From: Chytridium lagenaria | Taxonomy: Eukaryota; Chytridiomycota; Chytridiomycetes; Chytridiales; Chytridiaceae | NCBI GenBank assembly: GCA_025449115.1 | Contig: JAHLKC010000032.1 | Span: forward strand, 1 to 64,000 | Length of the DNA: 64,000 bases | Reading direction: 5' to 3' | In this document: positions 45,922-58,700 of the stretch, in pieces | How the letters are laid out: each line of letters opens with the position of its first letter | How positions within the stretch are numbered: the stretch's first letter is position 1 | Program-made: the position numbers and the translations under genes | The notes under the pieces: model-generated | What the model was told of the DNA's origin: nothing | The model's database searches: none | What the model saw: only the letters and a program-made list of their open reading frames with translations

Positions 45922-47029
45922 TTATTAAGTAAAGCAGGATTAAATATTTACAAGATATGGAGATTGATTCTCATCCAGGTTAGAACGCGCGTATGAGCAT
46001 CAAAAACGCGTCAAACGCGTCTTCACTTTTGCATTGAAAAGAACAATAAACCAACTCATCGGACAAAAATATATTTTTCCATCAACCCTTTAATTCAATC
46101 TTGTAATTCCATATAAATACTCACACCACTCCCAAAACACTTCTTTACGGCAGTGACTCCAACATCTCTCTCACTCCTCCATCTCCTGGCCTCCTAATGC
46201 AATGACAAAATAGTTGAAAGCTCATGACGGAGACGCATGTCTCTGTCATCGGGTTCAAAAATATGAGATGAATGTTGCAACAGCCAGGGTCAAAGAGCGA
46301 GAGGAACGATAAAGGCCACCGTCCAGAGAAAGTCCGCGCATCCCAGTATTGGAAACAGACACAACCGTCCTTAATTAGCTGTTCAACTTAGGATGTGTTT
46401 AGCTTTATCTACACAGTCTCTACGCCGGGCTTCTGTGCAAAGCATCCATAAGGTTCGCCAGACGACGCTGATGGGTATTGAGACAAATTTGATGCGACGC
46501 GCAACAATTGGGGGCTGTCAAAAGCTGTGAGTACTGATAGATATTAAGATATTTAAGTAACTGTGAAAAGGCTGAGTAAATAATCATGCCTTTTTTAGAG
46601 TACATGGTGGGCGGGATATCTGGTTAGATCGACTTTGTGACCCTGTTTAAGCCAAATCATAATAATTATTGTCCCAAAACTACCAGCGCAGGATACAACA
46701 AAGTCTTGAGAAACCCCACTTACATTGAAAAAAGTTACATTAAGTTTACCAAAGATGAAGTTGTTGCGGTGAGGGAGAGAGTTCTAGCTGTCGGGAAGTG
46801 CGGTGTTGATCAAGGATGAGATGTAGTATGAGGCGACGAGGTTGGGCCGCCGCCGGTGAGTTCAACAAAGTTGCGAAAGACGATGATATTAAAAAAGGCA
46901 GAGTTTGAAACCGTTCGACGACGTTTATTATCAGGATTAAAGAATGATAATAAAAAATGGGTAGGCGGCGAGAAAAATATTTAAAGTAGCTAATATTTGA
47001 GAGACAGCTAAAACAACTTCATTTTCTCA
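45922..47029. other. Intergenic region right of the KDZ element
   Basis: No convincing gene. Short frames at 46420-46819 lack family features. Confidence 0.45.
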
Positions 47030-47545
47030 AACTACTCCAACACCTACCTATATCTCCACAAACTGTTTTGATAACAGAAAGGTCAACAACAAGTCAAGCA
47101 AGTCATATGTAACAACCTTGAGCACATGCCCATATAAAACGATACCATTTATGTAGCAAAGTGCGACGACAAAAGTCCGTGATCCGACCAAATCTTCACG
47201 CTCTTTTGCAGACGCTCTAAACAGTAGGACTATATGGGCCTTCGAGAATAGGGAGTTAAGGATATCCTGACCAAAGTCTTCCACAATATGAGAACAGGTT
47301 GAAGGATTTCGTCGAATGGCTGAAACTGCCTATACTCAGGCGGATTACAGAAAGTACCAACAAGTTCAAGGAATGTGTTAGAAAGCTGCCAAACACCTCG
47401 ACAGGAACTGACGGTCCATATCTTTGATTCTGATGTTGATTCCATTAATGCTGATTTACTTGTTAAGAAACTTCTACGGTATTCGGAAAACTTGAACAAG
47501 ATGAAGTACCAATGGCTCGTTGTAATGAAGATTCTGGATAACCGT
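47030..47545 (+). pseudogene. Possible decayed coding remnant
   Basis: In shifting plus frames the text looks protein-like, for example RSFADALNSRTIWAFENREL near 47190-47250 and LLVKKLLRYSENLNKMKYQW near 47455-47515. I recognise no family. It may be a broken host gene or transposon piece. Confidence 0.25.
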
Positions 47546-47638
47546 TGAGATCACGGAAGGGGCCATCTTCCGAGGACATTCATTCTATCCATCCCCACCT
47601 TCATACATGTTTGTCAAAAAAAAGTTCAAAGTCTTCGC

Positions 47639-49318
47639 ATGCGTCCGTTCATAATGCCCTCAAAGCCCATCATGCGGGTCATCCGGGCATCCCCGCTATT
47701 CATTCGAGATATCTCGACACCCTACCACATGCGCATACCACTCCTCCGATTCAATTCCTCGTCATCAGGTAAAGAGACTAGCAGACAAAGTGACATGCTA
47801 ATTGGATTTATAGCCTCATCCTCCGCACATGCCTTCCCACTCGTTTCCACAGACTGGCTCCACAACGAACTCTCGCAGCCTCAGCACCGGATCGTTCCTA
47901 TCGACTGTTCTTGGTTTAAACCTGTGCGGTTGAGACGGAGCTCCACAAGATCGAAACGAGCCCAATGGAAAGAGATGGCAATGGATGAGGAGGACTTGAA
48001 GTATTTTCCTGCATATAGACGGAGTCTTGAACAAGGGGACGAGGAGGTGGCATGGGAGGATGAACAAAGGGACGTTAAGCAAGAGTTTATGGATTTGAGA
48101 ATACCGGTAGGTTTATCGTTCACTTTTTGTGAAAGATGGGTTTTTGGGTTTGTGTACGCTGACGGTGGTTCGACAGGGCGCAAAGTTTTTCGATATCAAT
48201 GAGATCCGAGACCCTCTCAGTAGTCTACCGAATATCTTCCTCTCCCAAACGAGTTTGCCGAACATATGAGTAGGTTTTAAACGCGATGTTTTCTGTTCTT
48301 CATTATTCCTTTACATCTTAATCTACTAGCCTTTTCTCATGTCCCTCTCACTTCGATTTAATATTCTCTCTCTATTTATTTTTCGCTTTTATGAAGATAG
48401 TATGGGTGTATCCGATCAAGACCATGTTGTGCTCTACGATTCTGCTGGTATTATGACCTCACCCCGCGCTTGGTGGATGTTCAAGGTACAGCTTTATTTC
48501 TCATCCCCGTCTTCATGGCTTCCTTGCATTTTATGCACATTTTTTTAATTAATCTTTTGGTAGGCCATGGGTCATAAACGCGCATCTGTTCTTGATGGCG
48601 GACTCCCTAAATGGGTGAGCGAAAATCGAGCCCTGGCGAACGCGGATACCGAGAAAGGAAAAGAAGTTTCAACAAAAACAGAGTATACACCGGATGCGGA
48701 TCCAAAGATTGCGGTATCGTACTCGGATATGTTAGTGCATGCGGTGGACTTTTTATATCCAGAACATCCTGTAATTGTGGATTGCAGACCAAGTGGACGG
48801 TTAGTTGAAGACTCTATGGATATAAGAGTTCTATTATTTTTTTTTGCGTTATCTCTTTTCTCCGCTTTTGCTATAATTAAACCTTTCCTTTTCTTGCGTT
48901 TCGCGTCACTGCATTCCTCTTTTCACGCTTCTTATGTACTCTATTTCAACTAGCTTTGAAGCTGCCGACGCTGAACTTATTCCCGGTCTCTCCAACGGCC
49001 GGATCCCAGGCTCCGTCAATCTTGACTGGCGCCATCTCGTCAACCTTGAAACCGGAACACTCCGTCATCCGCTCGATATTATACGGTTTTTAAAACCCGC
49101 GGTATTGATCTCGATAGGGACATTGTGTGTATGGGGCGTGAGTATACAGTTTTTCTTTCATATGGAATCTGATCTTTTTTTTATGGAAGACGATGGAATT
49201 AAAGCTTCGATTGTGTTTTTGGCGTTGCGAGTGCTTGGGAAAGATACGGGTGTCGTTGTATGATGGAGGGTGGATTGAGTGGGCTGGGAAGAAGAAGAGT
49301 CCTATTGCGGTGTTTTAA
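47639..49318 (+). CDS. Two-domain rhodanese / mercaptopyruvate sulfurtransferase-like protein
   Basis: Seven exons fit: 47639-47768, 47814-48106, 48177-48269, 48397-48485, 48564-48799, 48954-49137 and 49190-49318. The basic, Ser-rich N-terminus suits mitochondrial import. Domain one shows STDWLHNEL, then GAKFFDINEIRDP and VVLYDSAG..SPRAWWMF with VLDGGLPKW. Domain two shows VIVDCRPSGRF, GRIPGSVNLDW and, at the expected catalytic loop, IVCMG followed by DGIKASI and VYDGGWIEWA. These enzymes move sulfur from 3-mercaptopyruvate or thiosulfate to acceptors, including tRNA thiolation in yeast Tum1. Frame changes near 48250 and 49258 are needed. The loop differs from the usual CGSG/CGTG pattern. Confidence 0.75.
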
Positions 49319-50050
49319 GGTGTTTGGGTGCTGTCCTTGACGGAAAGGGCGGTAGCAACATCAGTTTTCGTAGACGGTAATAAATGATAATGTTATTGAT
49401 AATGAGCTATCCACTCCTTTTGCGTTTTGGATTTTTGTGAGGAGATGATATCCGCCTTATGAAACCTTTTTATACCTTTGGAAATATGCTTTCGTTTGGA
49501 ACGAGTTGTTTGTATGTCAAATTTTGACGGGTTGAATGCTGTAAACAAAGAATTTATTGCACAGGCGAGATAGGATGAGACACACAGGCGATCTCAAGTT
49601 GCCATAGAGCAAACACTTCAAAAAAAAGGTAGTCAAAGACGTTGGACGTGTTGTTGAGTGGCTTGAGTTTATAAACACGCCGGCACAATTGGTCGAGAAG
49701 GCTATGTAGGTACTTCGAATTCTAGTTCAACCCAGATTGTCCACCCTTCATTCAAGGCACTATCACTAGCTCAACTTTACAAAGTAAGCTGTTGTTTGGT
49801 GTTGAGCCGCTATAATTTATGTGATATAAATTAATATTTTAACTACATTGAGTCGTCTCAAGTCTATCCCTTCCTTGTATTTCCAACGTCGCTGACGAGC
49901 AACCAACTGGTTGTTGGTCACGCTATACGGTCGGTGAGGGTATACCGTCCGAGTTGCGTTCAAGCGTCCACTTGGCGGCGTCCCTGCATCAAGTTTGGTC
50001 GTGCAACTGGCCCCTAAAGTCATGCACTCTATAACTTGGGCCTCCAACCT
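49319..50050. other. Intergenic region
   Basis: No gene recognised. An open minus frame at 49817-50125 overlaps the decayed hydrolase copy and has no family signature. Confidence 0.45.
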
Positions 50051-51325
50051 ACTTTCAAACCATTCAAACGAAACTTCCCAAACTATTCCTCTTGAACCTA
50101 ACCAGCCATCCTTCCTCTGAATCACCCTCTCTCGCGACCACTCTCAAAGTCGATGACGGATGCACCCTTAGCATCAACATCCTTAATCCCTAGCGCACGG
50201 TGTTCCGTTGGTGATGATAGCTGGATTATCCAGTCTCCCCACTGACTCGGAGTCTGCCCAACGGTATGCTTCTTTTCTTGATACCATCAAACTCACCTGT
50301 CTAGACCTTGTGCGAGCGATCGTCCCGTTATAACGTTTGCGAATCGAGGTCTTGGGGAGTCTGAGCTTTCCAGAGGGTGTTGATCCAAGGGCGGTGATTA
50401 GTTAGAGAGGATGGCGAGGGATACTTATGCGGTTGCCAAGCATGCTTGACGTTGATTGATGAGAGAGAAAAGATGCTGTGAGCAGAAGATTGAGCTTAAC
50501 CATGCATTCGATCTTTTCGGACATTCTATGGAGGGTTCATCTCCTTGACGTTATCATGTAGGCTTTCCATACTTCCAGCCATAACTGATACCATCCAGTA
50601 CTCCTACTCGATAACTCATCCCAGACGCCACGCTCACCATCCGCCGTCTCGTCCTTGCTGCACGTCCTCTGAACACCGGAATCGGAGCTGATGTCACAAA
50701 TCGGTTTTAGAAGGGCGAGACGAAGAGTGATGATTGAAAGACTATGACGTTCAATCTTGATGATAGGTTTAAGGAGGAATATCCGGAGAAGTTTAAAAGT
50801 ATTTGTGAGAATTACTTGAAGGGGAAGAGGCCCGTGAATGTGATCAGTTGAGTGACGGCTTTTTTCCTTCTTTGTGATATCGCGTTACCTATTTCCGGGC
50901 CACCCTTTTGTTTCCCTTGTCTTCTGGCGTCCGTCTTGGGGTTTGCTATCACCTCGCATTATTCCTTTCGCCTTAATCCTTCTGTCTTGATCCTCTTCGC
51001 CTACTTCAGTGCTTATTATTAGATTTTTTATAACACTTCCACTCCAGTCGCCCAAGCCATCGCCACCTCCACTTACGATTCACGTCCCGTCTCTCCCTCC
51101 TCTCGCACCTTCCGTCCTCATCATCCACGGAGTCATTGACAAAGTCGTCCCAATCGAATTAGGCGATATTCTGGAAAAGCATTCCTAGCTTGTATTGAGG
51201 ATGGAGAATGTGGACATCTTGCGATGCTTATGCTGGGGATGCGTTTGCGGGAATTGTGGATGGATTTTGGTTAGAGGCGAAGAGGGGATGGAGGGATGTG
51301 AGGAAGGCTGCTACGAAGCTCTGAA
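50051..51325 (+). pseudogene. Decayed alpha/beta-hydrolase copy 1
   Basis: Broken frames give hydrolase-like text. Near 51115-51160 comes an acid-loop pattern (IIHGVIDKVVP), then a histidine context (ECGHLA near 51205-51220) and an end reading DGFWLEAKRGW to a stop near 51325. Upstream, RFKEEYPEKFKSI lies near 50768-50805. Multiple stops intervene. A second copy follows 1.7 kb downstream in the same order. The original substrate is unknown. Confidence 0.5.
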
Positions 51326-51719
51326 CTCTGGTAACTAGTCGCTATCTTCTAAATCTCAATGTCAATGTCATCGAACCCATTCCTGGTGTTGCTGTGAAGT
51401 AGCAAGAATCAGTCTCGGTTTTGTCTTTGAGCGGGAAATATACATCTTTTTCATTCTTTGTGTTTTCGAAGGATGCTCTGTTTTATCTTGATTTTAGTAC
51501 ATCCTTATTTTCGAATTACAACTGAAACGCCCAATCTATGGCAGCGCATCGTCTCGCATTTAAAGAAGACTGAATGGGAATACAGTGTCGTTTTTTTTGA
51601 GTCTGATATTAACGTTCCTGCTATCATTTAATCGGTCTTTTGATGTATCGAGCGCAACGTTGTTAAAAACTCGCTATTTACATGTTGAGATTCTATTAAC
51701 CGACGTTTAGCCTTCGTGC

Positions 51720-52935
51720 AACACTTTGAACCTCCCTTACATCATCCTTCCTCCGAACAACCTCCCCGCGACCACCGTCAAGTCGACGATGATGCACTCA
51801 GCATCACCATTCTCAACCCGCTGCGCACGTGTACCGTTAGTAATGATAGCTGGATGTCCGTCTCCCGATGACTTCGGAAGTCTACCCAATGTATGCATTT
51901 TTTTAAGGCCCTAGTACTCACAGTGGTAGACTTGCTGCAAGTGACCGTCCGTTTAAGTTTGCGATAGAGGGCTTGGGAGTCTCAATTCCCGACGTGTTGA
52001 TCGAGACGGTTATCAGTTTAGAGAGGATGGCGAAGGATACGTTGCTGTTGCCAGCATGCATTGCCTGATTGATGCGAAGAGGAAATATATGGACACCTGT
52101 AAGCTTAACCATGCATTCGATCTGTTGACATCAATGGAGGTTTCTCTTGACGTTGTCATTAAGCTTTCCAATCTTCTAGCGTACATAATAACTGATAACT
52201 CTCCATACTCCTCGCGATAACCTTATACCTGATGCCACGCTCGCTATCCGTCGTCCCTTATATGCACTCTCTGAAACTTGGAATCGGATTTATGTCGCAT
52301 ATGGCTTTCGGGAAGGCGAGACAAAGAGATGATGGCTGAGCGTTTATGACGTTTATCTTGATGATAAGTATAAAGAGGAGTATCCGGAGAAGTTTAAAAG
52401 TTTATGTGAGATCTCTTCAAAGGGAAAGAGGCTTTAAGTGATCAGTTGATGACGGCTTTTCTCTCTTCCTTGTTCTTAGCTGTTATCTATCAGTTGTATA
52501 ACATTTCGTTAAACGATTCCGGTTGCTTTATTATGCGTTTTTTCTCGGTATGACGGTTATCCTACGTTATACTTGTTGGTTTACCTTTTTGATCGTCATC
52601 CACCTCTTTTATCTCTACTTGCCTATTAACATAATGCCCACACTTAGTCGCCAAGCCATCGCAATATCCACTTACAACGTCACGCCCCATCTCCCACTCT
52701 CTCCCACTTCCCGTGCTCATCATCACGAGTCATTGACAAGTTGTCCGGTTGAAAAGGCGATATCCTGCAAAAGGCATCCCCAAGGCATTATACTTAAGGA
52801 TGGAGAATGTGGGACATCTTGCGATGGCTTATTCTGGGATGCGTTCGCGGATCGTCGATGGCTTTCTGGTTAAAGCGGAAGGTGATGGAGGGATGTGAGG
52901 AAAATTTCTGCGTCCAAGCTTTAATCGTCTTCTGG
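51720..52935 (+). pseudogene. Decayed alpha/beta-hydrolase copy 2
   Basis: Parallel to copy 1: the blocks around 51770-51870, 52030-52080, 52340-52400 and 52640-52930 match blocks near 50130-50230, 50400-50450, 50745-50810 and 51050-51325, with many indels. It too is broken by stops. The pair reflects a local tandem duplication followed by decay. Confidence 0.5.
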
Positions 52936-53129
52936 TTGTTGTGGTTGCTATGAAACTCATTATGCTGGCGTTTTGCTATGATGATGAGGCGTCATTTTCT
53001 GTTATCATCGTTTTATGTCAGCGCTAAGCTAGCAAGATGTATCTTTGCTTCGATTCTTTTCCGTATTTTAGCTTTATTCTCCGTTAACCCTTTTAGTTAT
53101 AAAAAAAAACAACCAGTAATGCCACCACA

Positions 53130-54985
53130 TCATCGTTTGATTATAATGTTAACCCCATCAACATGTAGTTCCACAAATACTTCTACATAAAACACGCACT
53201 GCGAATCCACGCGTATTTTGTGCAGTACTCATCATATGCTATAATCTTGTGCCACTGCCCACATGTGGCAGAGTTTGCACTTCTGTGCTACTCCATGGGA
53301 GCAACCGGGACGGGTAGAGGCTAGACTAGGCTCGTCTTGACTTGGACTAGGCTAGGTGACGGACTTGGGCTTGGTCTCGGGATGGACTTGGAGATGGGCT
53401 CGGAGATGGACTTGGAATGGACTCGGGCTTGGAGATGGACTCGGTTGGGATGGACTCGGTCTTGGGATGGACTAGGGCTTGGACTTGGACTTGGGGATGG
53501 CTCGGGCTTGACTTGACTCGGACTTGGAATCGGAGAGACCCTGTGCCGTATCGGTTAGAGCGCGACTTGGAGAAGCTGTTGACGGTTGTAGTGTCTAAGT
53601 TGGAGAGGACGTTTTGACGCGAGGATATAATATAATTCTGACGGCGCGGTGGTGAAACGCCGTCGCGTAGGCTAGTGCGAGAACGCCGGCGACATGAGAC
53701 ATGCATGGATGTGCCACTCATCCATTCGCTCCACCAGCGTTAGAGCTGCATCCAACAAAATGTATTAGCAAGTTCTTGGATAGAAGTAACGGGGCAAGGA
53801 TAATGATTTCAACTTAGTAGACTCGATTCTTCGCAGGTGCAAGGATATCCACACATCTCCCCAGTTTGAAAACGATGCCCGCTGTCCACATCATTCGTTG
53901 CCCCAACCGTGACCGCTACCGGCGCTCTAGAAGGAGAGCTCAAACACGCATCTTCTCTCATTCCAGCCGCTACGGCAAACACACATTGCGTGGAAGCCGT
54001 CACAGACGCAATGCATTGTCGAGGGTCGCCCACGCAGGTCCCCAAAGACATATTAATGACGCATCGACGGTGGGCGGGACGCGGCACGGTCTATCCAATT
54101 GACGCCGGCGAGGTCGACATGGGACCAACCCGACCCAGGAGAACTTTAACGGCGATAGAGAGGCGCGTTTGGCGACCCGTATGTGGCGCACATGGTTCAC
54201 AAGTGGGTTCCATGCCGTTGTTGTCAAGGTCGTCGTTATCAGTCGTAAAGGAGGCGCCGACGGAAGCGCGGCCTTGGAATCAGGTGGTTGATCATGATAC
54301 CGTGTCAACACGTAACGTCAACATGACTTAAACAGAGGTGTAATCGATTATAGGTAGACTACTAGGTTTGAGAACATAAACGCTTACCTCCGCCTTGGTC
54401 TGGATAAGTGTACAAGTTTGGTAGAGGAAGCGCGGTTGTGATATTCGTCGAAGACCCCATGGCGCGTTGGCTTGAGTTGCTGATATCGTGGCGATAACAT
54501 CTTGCTCAACATAGGCGACTTCAGGGAGTTCTAATTGAATCGAAAACGACAGGTGCTCGTATAAGTATTACATGATCTAGCGTCCATAACTTCGAGGAAC
54601 GAGAAGCAGGAAAGAATACGGCAAATCTTACTTACCGTCAAAGTTCCTGCAATCTCCGCTGTGATTTCTGCTGCATATCCCCTAAACGTCCCATTATACG
54701 ATGAACATATCGAAACGATCGATATGTAGGATCCTGGGATACGCTCTGAAAGCTGCGGTTGTCGTGGCATCGACCGTCTCGTTCTTTGCTGCCGATGAGA
54801 GCCAGCTTTCGTGTACTTGAATGGTGGTTTGAGAGGTGCTGTCCTTGTAGACGACGACGTAGCGGTTTGAATTACAGTGCCATGTGAGAGGTTGCGACGA
54901 GTACGAGGATGATGAGGATTACTGTGAATGGAGTGATGCGGATGCGGGGATGCGGGGTAGTGCGATCAGGAGATGGAGCTGTCAT
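53130..54985 (-). pseudogene. Subtilase (S8) copy 1, without metallopeptidase domain
   Basis: Read on the minus strand from an ATG at 54983-54985: a membrane-like signal segment, an inhibitor-I9 start (NRYVVVYKD), then S8 text. CVINMSLG and DACLSSPSRAPVAVTVGA lie near 53900-54060 and the catalytic-Ser block SGTSMHV near 53700-53720. After NLDTTTVN it passes directly into a Ser-Pro-Ser linker (53350-53520) and a Cys-rich end (GCSHG near 53305, EYCTKYAW near 53215-53240). Subtilases are secreted serine endopeptidases. Frame changes are many, so it is likely a pseudogene or error-laden. Confidence 0.65.
53345..53530 (-). repeat. Minisatellite coding Pro-Ser repeats (copy 1)
   Basis: Irregular GGACTTGG/GATGGACTCGG units. 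On the minus strand they read as Ser-Pro-Ser-Pro in the protease linker. A longer tract of the same kind lies at 55905-56235. Confidence 0.7.
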
Positions 54986-55479
54986 TATTTATATGTGTAT
55001 GCTTCTCTAAGTGGGAGATCGCCAATGCCCCATAATAAATGGTTCAACATATTGCAAGCTATCACCAAACGAGTAGCTGTGGCCGTCATCTTCACAGCTT
55101 ATGGTTATTTGAAGTTTATGGAGTTGATGACTTCGTCTATGAGAGTACGATAATAGCTCCAAAAGGGAAGTGATTCATGATATCATCGACTTTACTCTAC
55201 GTTGAAAGTACTTGGAGGCGTTGATCAAGGGAAATGAAGGGAGGCGTTAGAGCAAAAGCATTCAACGGATGCGATCATATTACACATTTAGTTGCAAAGC
55301 TCGTTTGAGTATCAAGGTCGATATCGTTCTTAGGACAGAGACGTGGTAGGTCGACTCTTTCTTATGTTGACTGCTCCAACTGATTCTATAGTCACGTATC
55401 CCTCTCTTCCCGTGGTTTATATTTTATTTTACTTTTAGTCTTCATAAACATATATCGTGTTAAACTGGCACCTTCAACG

Positions 55480-55600
55480 TACGGCCCAACAATTTTATAC
55501 TAAGCACCTAATTCACGCACTGCGAATCAACGCGTACATTGAGCATTACTCATCGTATCTACCACATCCTTCGTGCACTTTCCTTTTTTTGGCGAGTGTT
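55480..55600 (-). pseudogene. Orphan Cys-rich protease tail
   Basis: On the minus strand the text CTKDVV...YDEYCSMYA resembles the Cys-rich ends of the two subtilase genes (EYCTKYAW and [13 protein letters not shown]). It is not joined to a protease body, so it marks a third, mostly lost copy or a duplicated end. Confidence 0.4.
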
Positions 55601-55724
55601 TGGTACTCTTCTGTTTATGCACTCAATATCAACCACCACTTTCCCCTAAGCAAAATACACAACAAAAAAAGGTTTGGGCATACGGAAAATAACTATAAAA
55701 GATGGTCATGTAATGGACGACTAT

Positions 55725-58700
55725 TTAATGATCCACACCCTCAACAAGGTGTCCACAAATTTCCCTACATAATAAAACGCACTGCGAATCCCAAGCATAC
55801 GTTGAACAATATGCGTCAAAAGCAATCCACGTCTTTTGCGCATTTACTGCAGGTTGGTAAAAGCTTGACACCCTCTGTACACACGCCATGTGAGCAGCCT
55901 GTGGGTGGGAGAGGGCTGGGACTTGGAGATGGACTTGGACGGGGGCTCGGACTGAGGCTGGGACTTGGGGATGGTGATGGGGTAGGCTCGGCCTTGGGCT
56001 CGGAGACGGACTAGGACTCGGGGATGGACTTGGGGATGGGCTAGGCTTGGTCTTGGCTTGGAGACGGACTAGGACTCGGGATGGACTTGGAGATGGGCTA
56101 GGGCTTGGTCTTGGGCTCGGAGACGGACTAGACTCGGGGATGGACTTGGAGATGGGCTAGGGTTGGTCTTGGGCTCGGAGACGGACTAGACTCGGGCTCG
56201 GGCTCGGTCTTGGGGAGGACTTGGAGATGGGGCTGGAGGTCAATGTAGCTACTGCAGATAGATTTTGGGTCACAAGAATAGACGTACGGCGCGTCTCTAA
56301 AGACCTCATGAAGGAGCGCAAAAAGGGGTGGGTCATAAGTTCTCACTGTTCCTTAACTACACACAAGAATATGAGCAAAACTCTTCCAAAAAGGACTAAA
56401 GGAGAATACACGTACATCCTATTTCATTTTGAAGGCCATCGGCTGGTACCGCGACTCTATTACAGCTAAAATACCGTTGTGCCCCTTCAGCCCAATACTC
56501 GAATGCATTCGTCGCAGCGTACGTGTTTTTCCATAACCCATTCGCCATGGCCGCCGCGTATGCTGCGTCAACCCGGGATTGAAAGTTTGGGTATAAGGTG
56601 TTGACACCAATCATCTGAATGGTGTGTGCGAGTTCGTGGAGGAGGATGCATGAGCCTTTGTAACGGTCGGTAGGTGTGCATATGAGGTTTTCTTCACCGC
56701 CTGTAACGACGGGGCGATCGATTGTAGCTCCTATAAAGAGAGCGCGTTTAAGAAGGCGGTGAGGTATACGGGGGTTATAAAGAGGAAGACGAACCAAGCC
56801 CTCTTGCTCTTTGGTCCCAATATTCTTTTGGCTCTAGATTGGAATGCTCGGGATGTCGGTGGTTACCTCTGATTCGGCCATGATGCCGTTTCGAATGTTG
56901 AATGACGCTAGTGTTGTGAAAATGCGGGGATCCATGGTCTCAGCGAGCTTGAATAAAGCTGACTGAGCTCTAAATATTTCAAGTCAGTTTGACATGCATA
57001 TAGAAAGAAAAACACCTTACCTATACAAAGCTTCATCCTTGACATTCGCCGACCCGATGATAGGCATACCTCCAGGTCCAATAAGGTATTTCTTATAAAA
57101 CCTAGTATCTAGTTTGTATTGAGCGGGAACGTTGGTAGCTGGTTGGATACGGACGCATTCAGTTGGGCCAGGAGTTGGAGGTGGAGGGGCAGGAGTTGGA
57201 GCTGTGTCGGATAACGGGGCTATTTGTAAAAGTCTGTTGACGGTTGTAGAGTCAAGGTTGGAGAGAACGGATGGGGACGAAAGGGAAATGATGTAGGTTT
57301 TGACGGCGGCTGCTGTGGTGAATCGATTGGTTGCGTAGGCTAGTGCCAGGACACCGGCAACGTGGGGGCGGCCATTGAGGTCCCGCTCATCAATTTGCTT
57401 CCTCCAGTGTTTGAGCTGTGTATAAGATGAGAGCGTTAGCGTCAAAATGTTACGGAATGATATTATTTTAATGTATGATTGGATATAATAAAAGGCTAAG
57501 AGAATAGGATGTTTAAACTTACGCCGACTCAATATTCTCCCCTGGCGCAAAAATATCCAGACACCTCCCCCAATTCGAGAAAGCCGTTTTTTCTATCCCC
57601 CTCCGTCGTCGCTCCAACTCTCACCCCAGCCGCACTCCTCGAAGGTGACGTCCCACAAGCATCCCGATTATCATTCCCAACCGATACGGCGAAAACACAC
57701 TGCGTTCCAGCCGTCACTGCCTCAACAATATTATCCAGCGTGATCCAAGCAGGTCCTCCTATGGACATATTGATGACGCAGCGTCGTGTGGGTCGAGATG
57801 CGGCACGGGTTCCAATCCAACTTATTCCGGCTACGAAATCGGTCATGGAACCTGTGGCGGAGGCCGGGAGGACTTTGACGGAGATGAGGGAGGCGGACTT
57901 GGCAACTCCGTATGTGGCTCCACCAACTGAATATTTGGTTTTAAAATATAAGTTTTAAATTCCTTTTTTTATGTGGGAGGGAGTAAGCTTGTAAAAAAAA
58001 TGTACAGACTTATCCCCGCAACATGCGTGCCGTGGCCGTTGTTATCGTTGTCATCATTTTCAGTTGTAAAGGTAGCTCCAATACTTGCGCGGCCCTGAAA
58101 TTCAGGATGATTGATCATGATTCCCGTGTCCACCACATACACATCGACGCCAGCTGAAAACATATTTTATTAGAACGAAAAAAAACTAGGGCTCGTATCG
58201 AACAGATGACATTATTTACCTCCGCCTTGGTCCGGATAAGTGTACAAGTTTGGTAGAGGAAGGCGCGGTTGTGATATTCGACGAAGACCCCATGGCGCGT
58301 TGGCTTGGGTTGCTGAAATGGTGCCGATAACATCTTGCTCAATGTAGGCGACTTCAGGGAGATTCTGACGCCAAGTGTAAACATGTCAATATCCTTAACA
58401 CGTCGTTATTCAATGACGTGTCAGAACTTCAAGACGTTCATCAAAATCAAAACAATTGTGAAAGGAAGGAAAAAATGAGCGCGCTTTATACCTTCAACAC
58501 CCCTACAATCTCTTCCGTAACCTCTGCCGCATACCCCCTAAAAAACGTCCCATTATACCGATGCACGTACCGAAATGATCGGTATGCCGGAATCCTGGGG
58601 TATGCCCTGAACGCCGCTGCAGTTGTGATGTCGACTGTCTCGTTTCTCGCGGACGACGAAAGCCAGATCTCGTGTGTTTGAATGGTGGTTTGAGAAGTGG

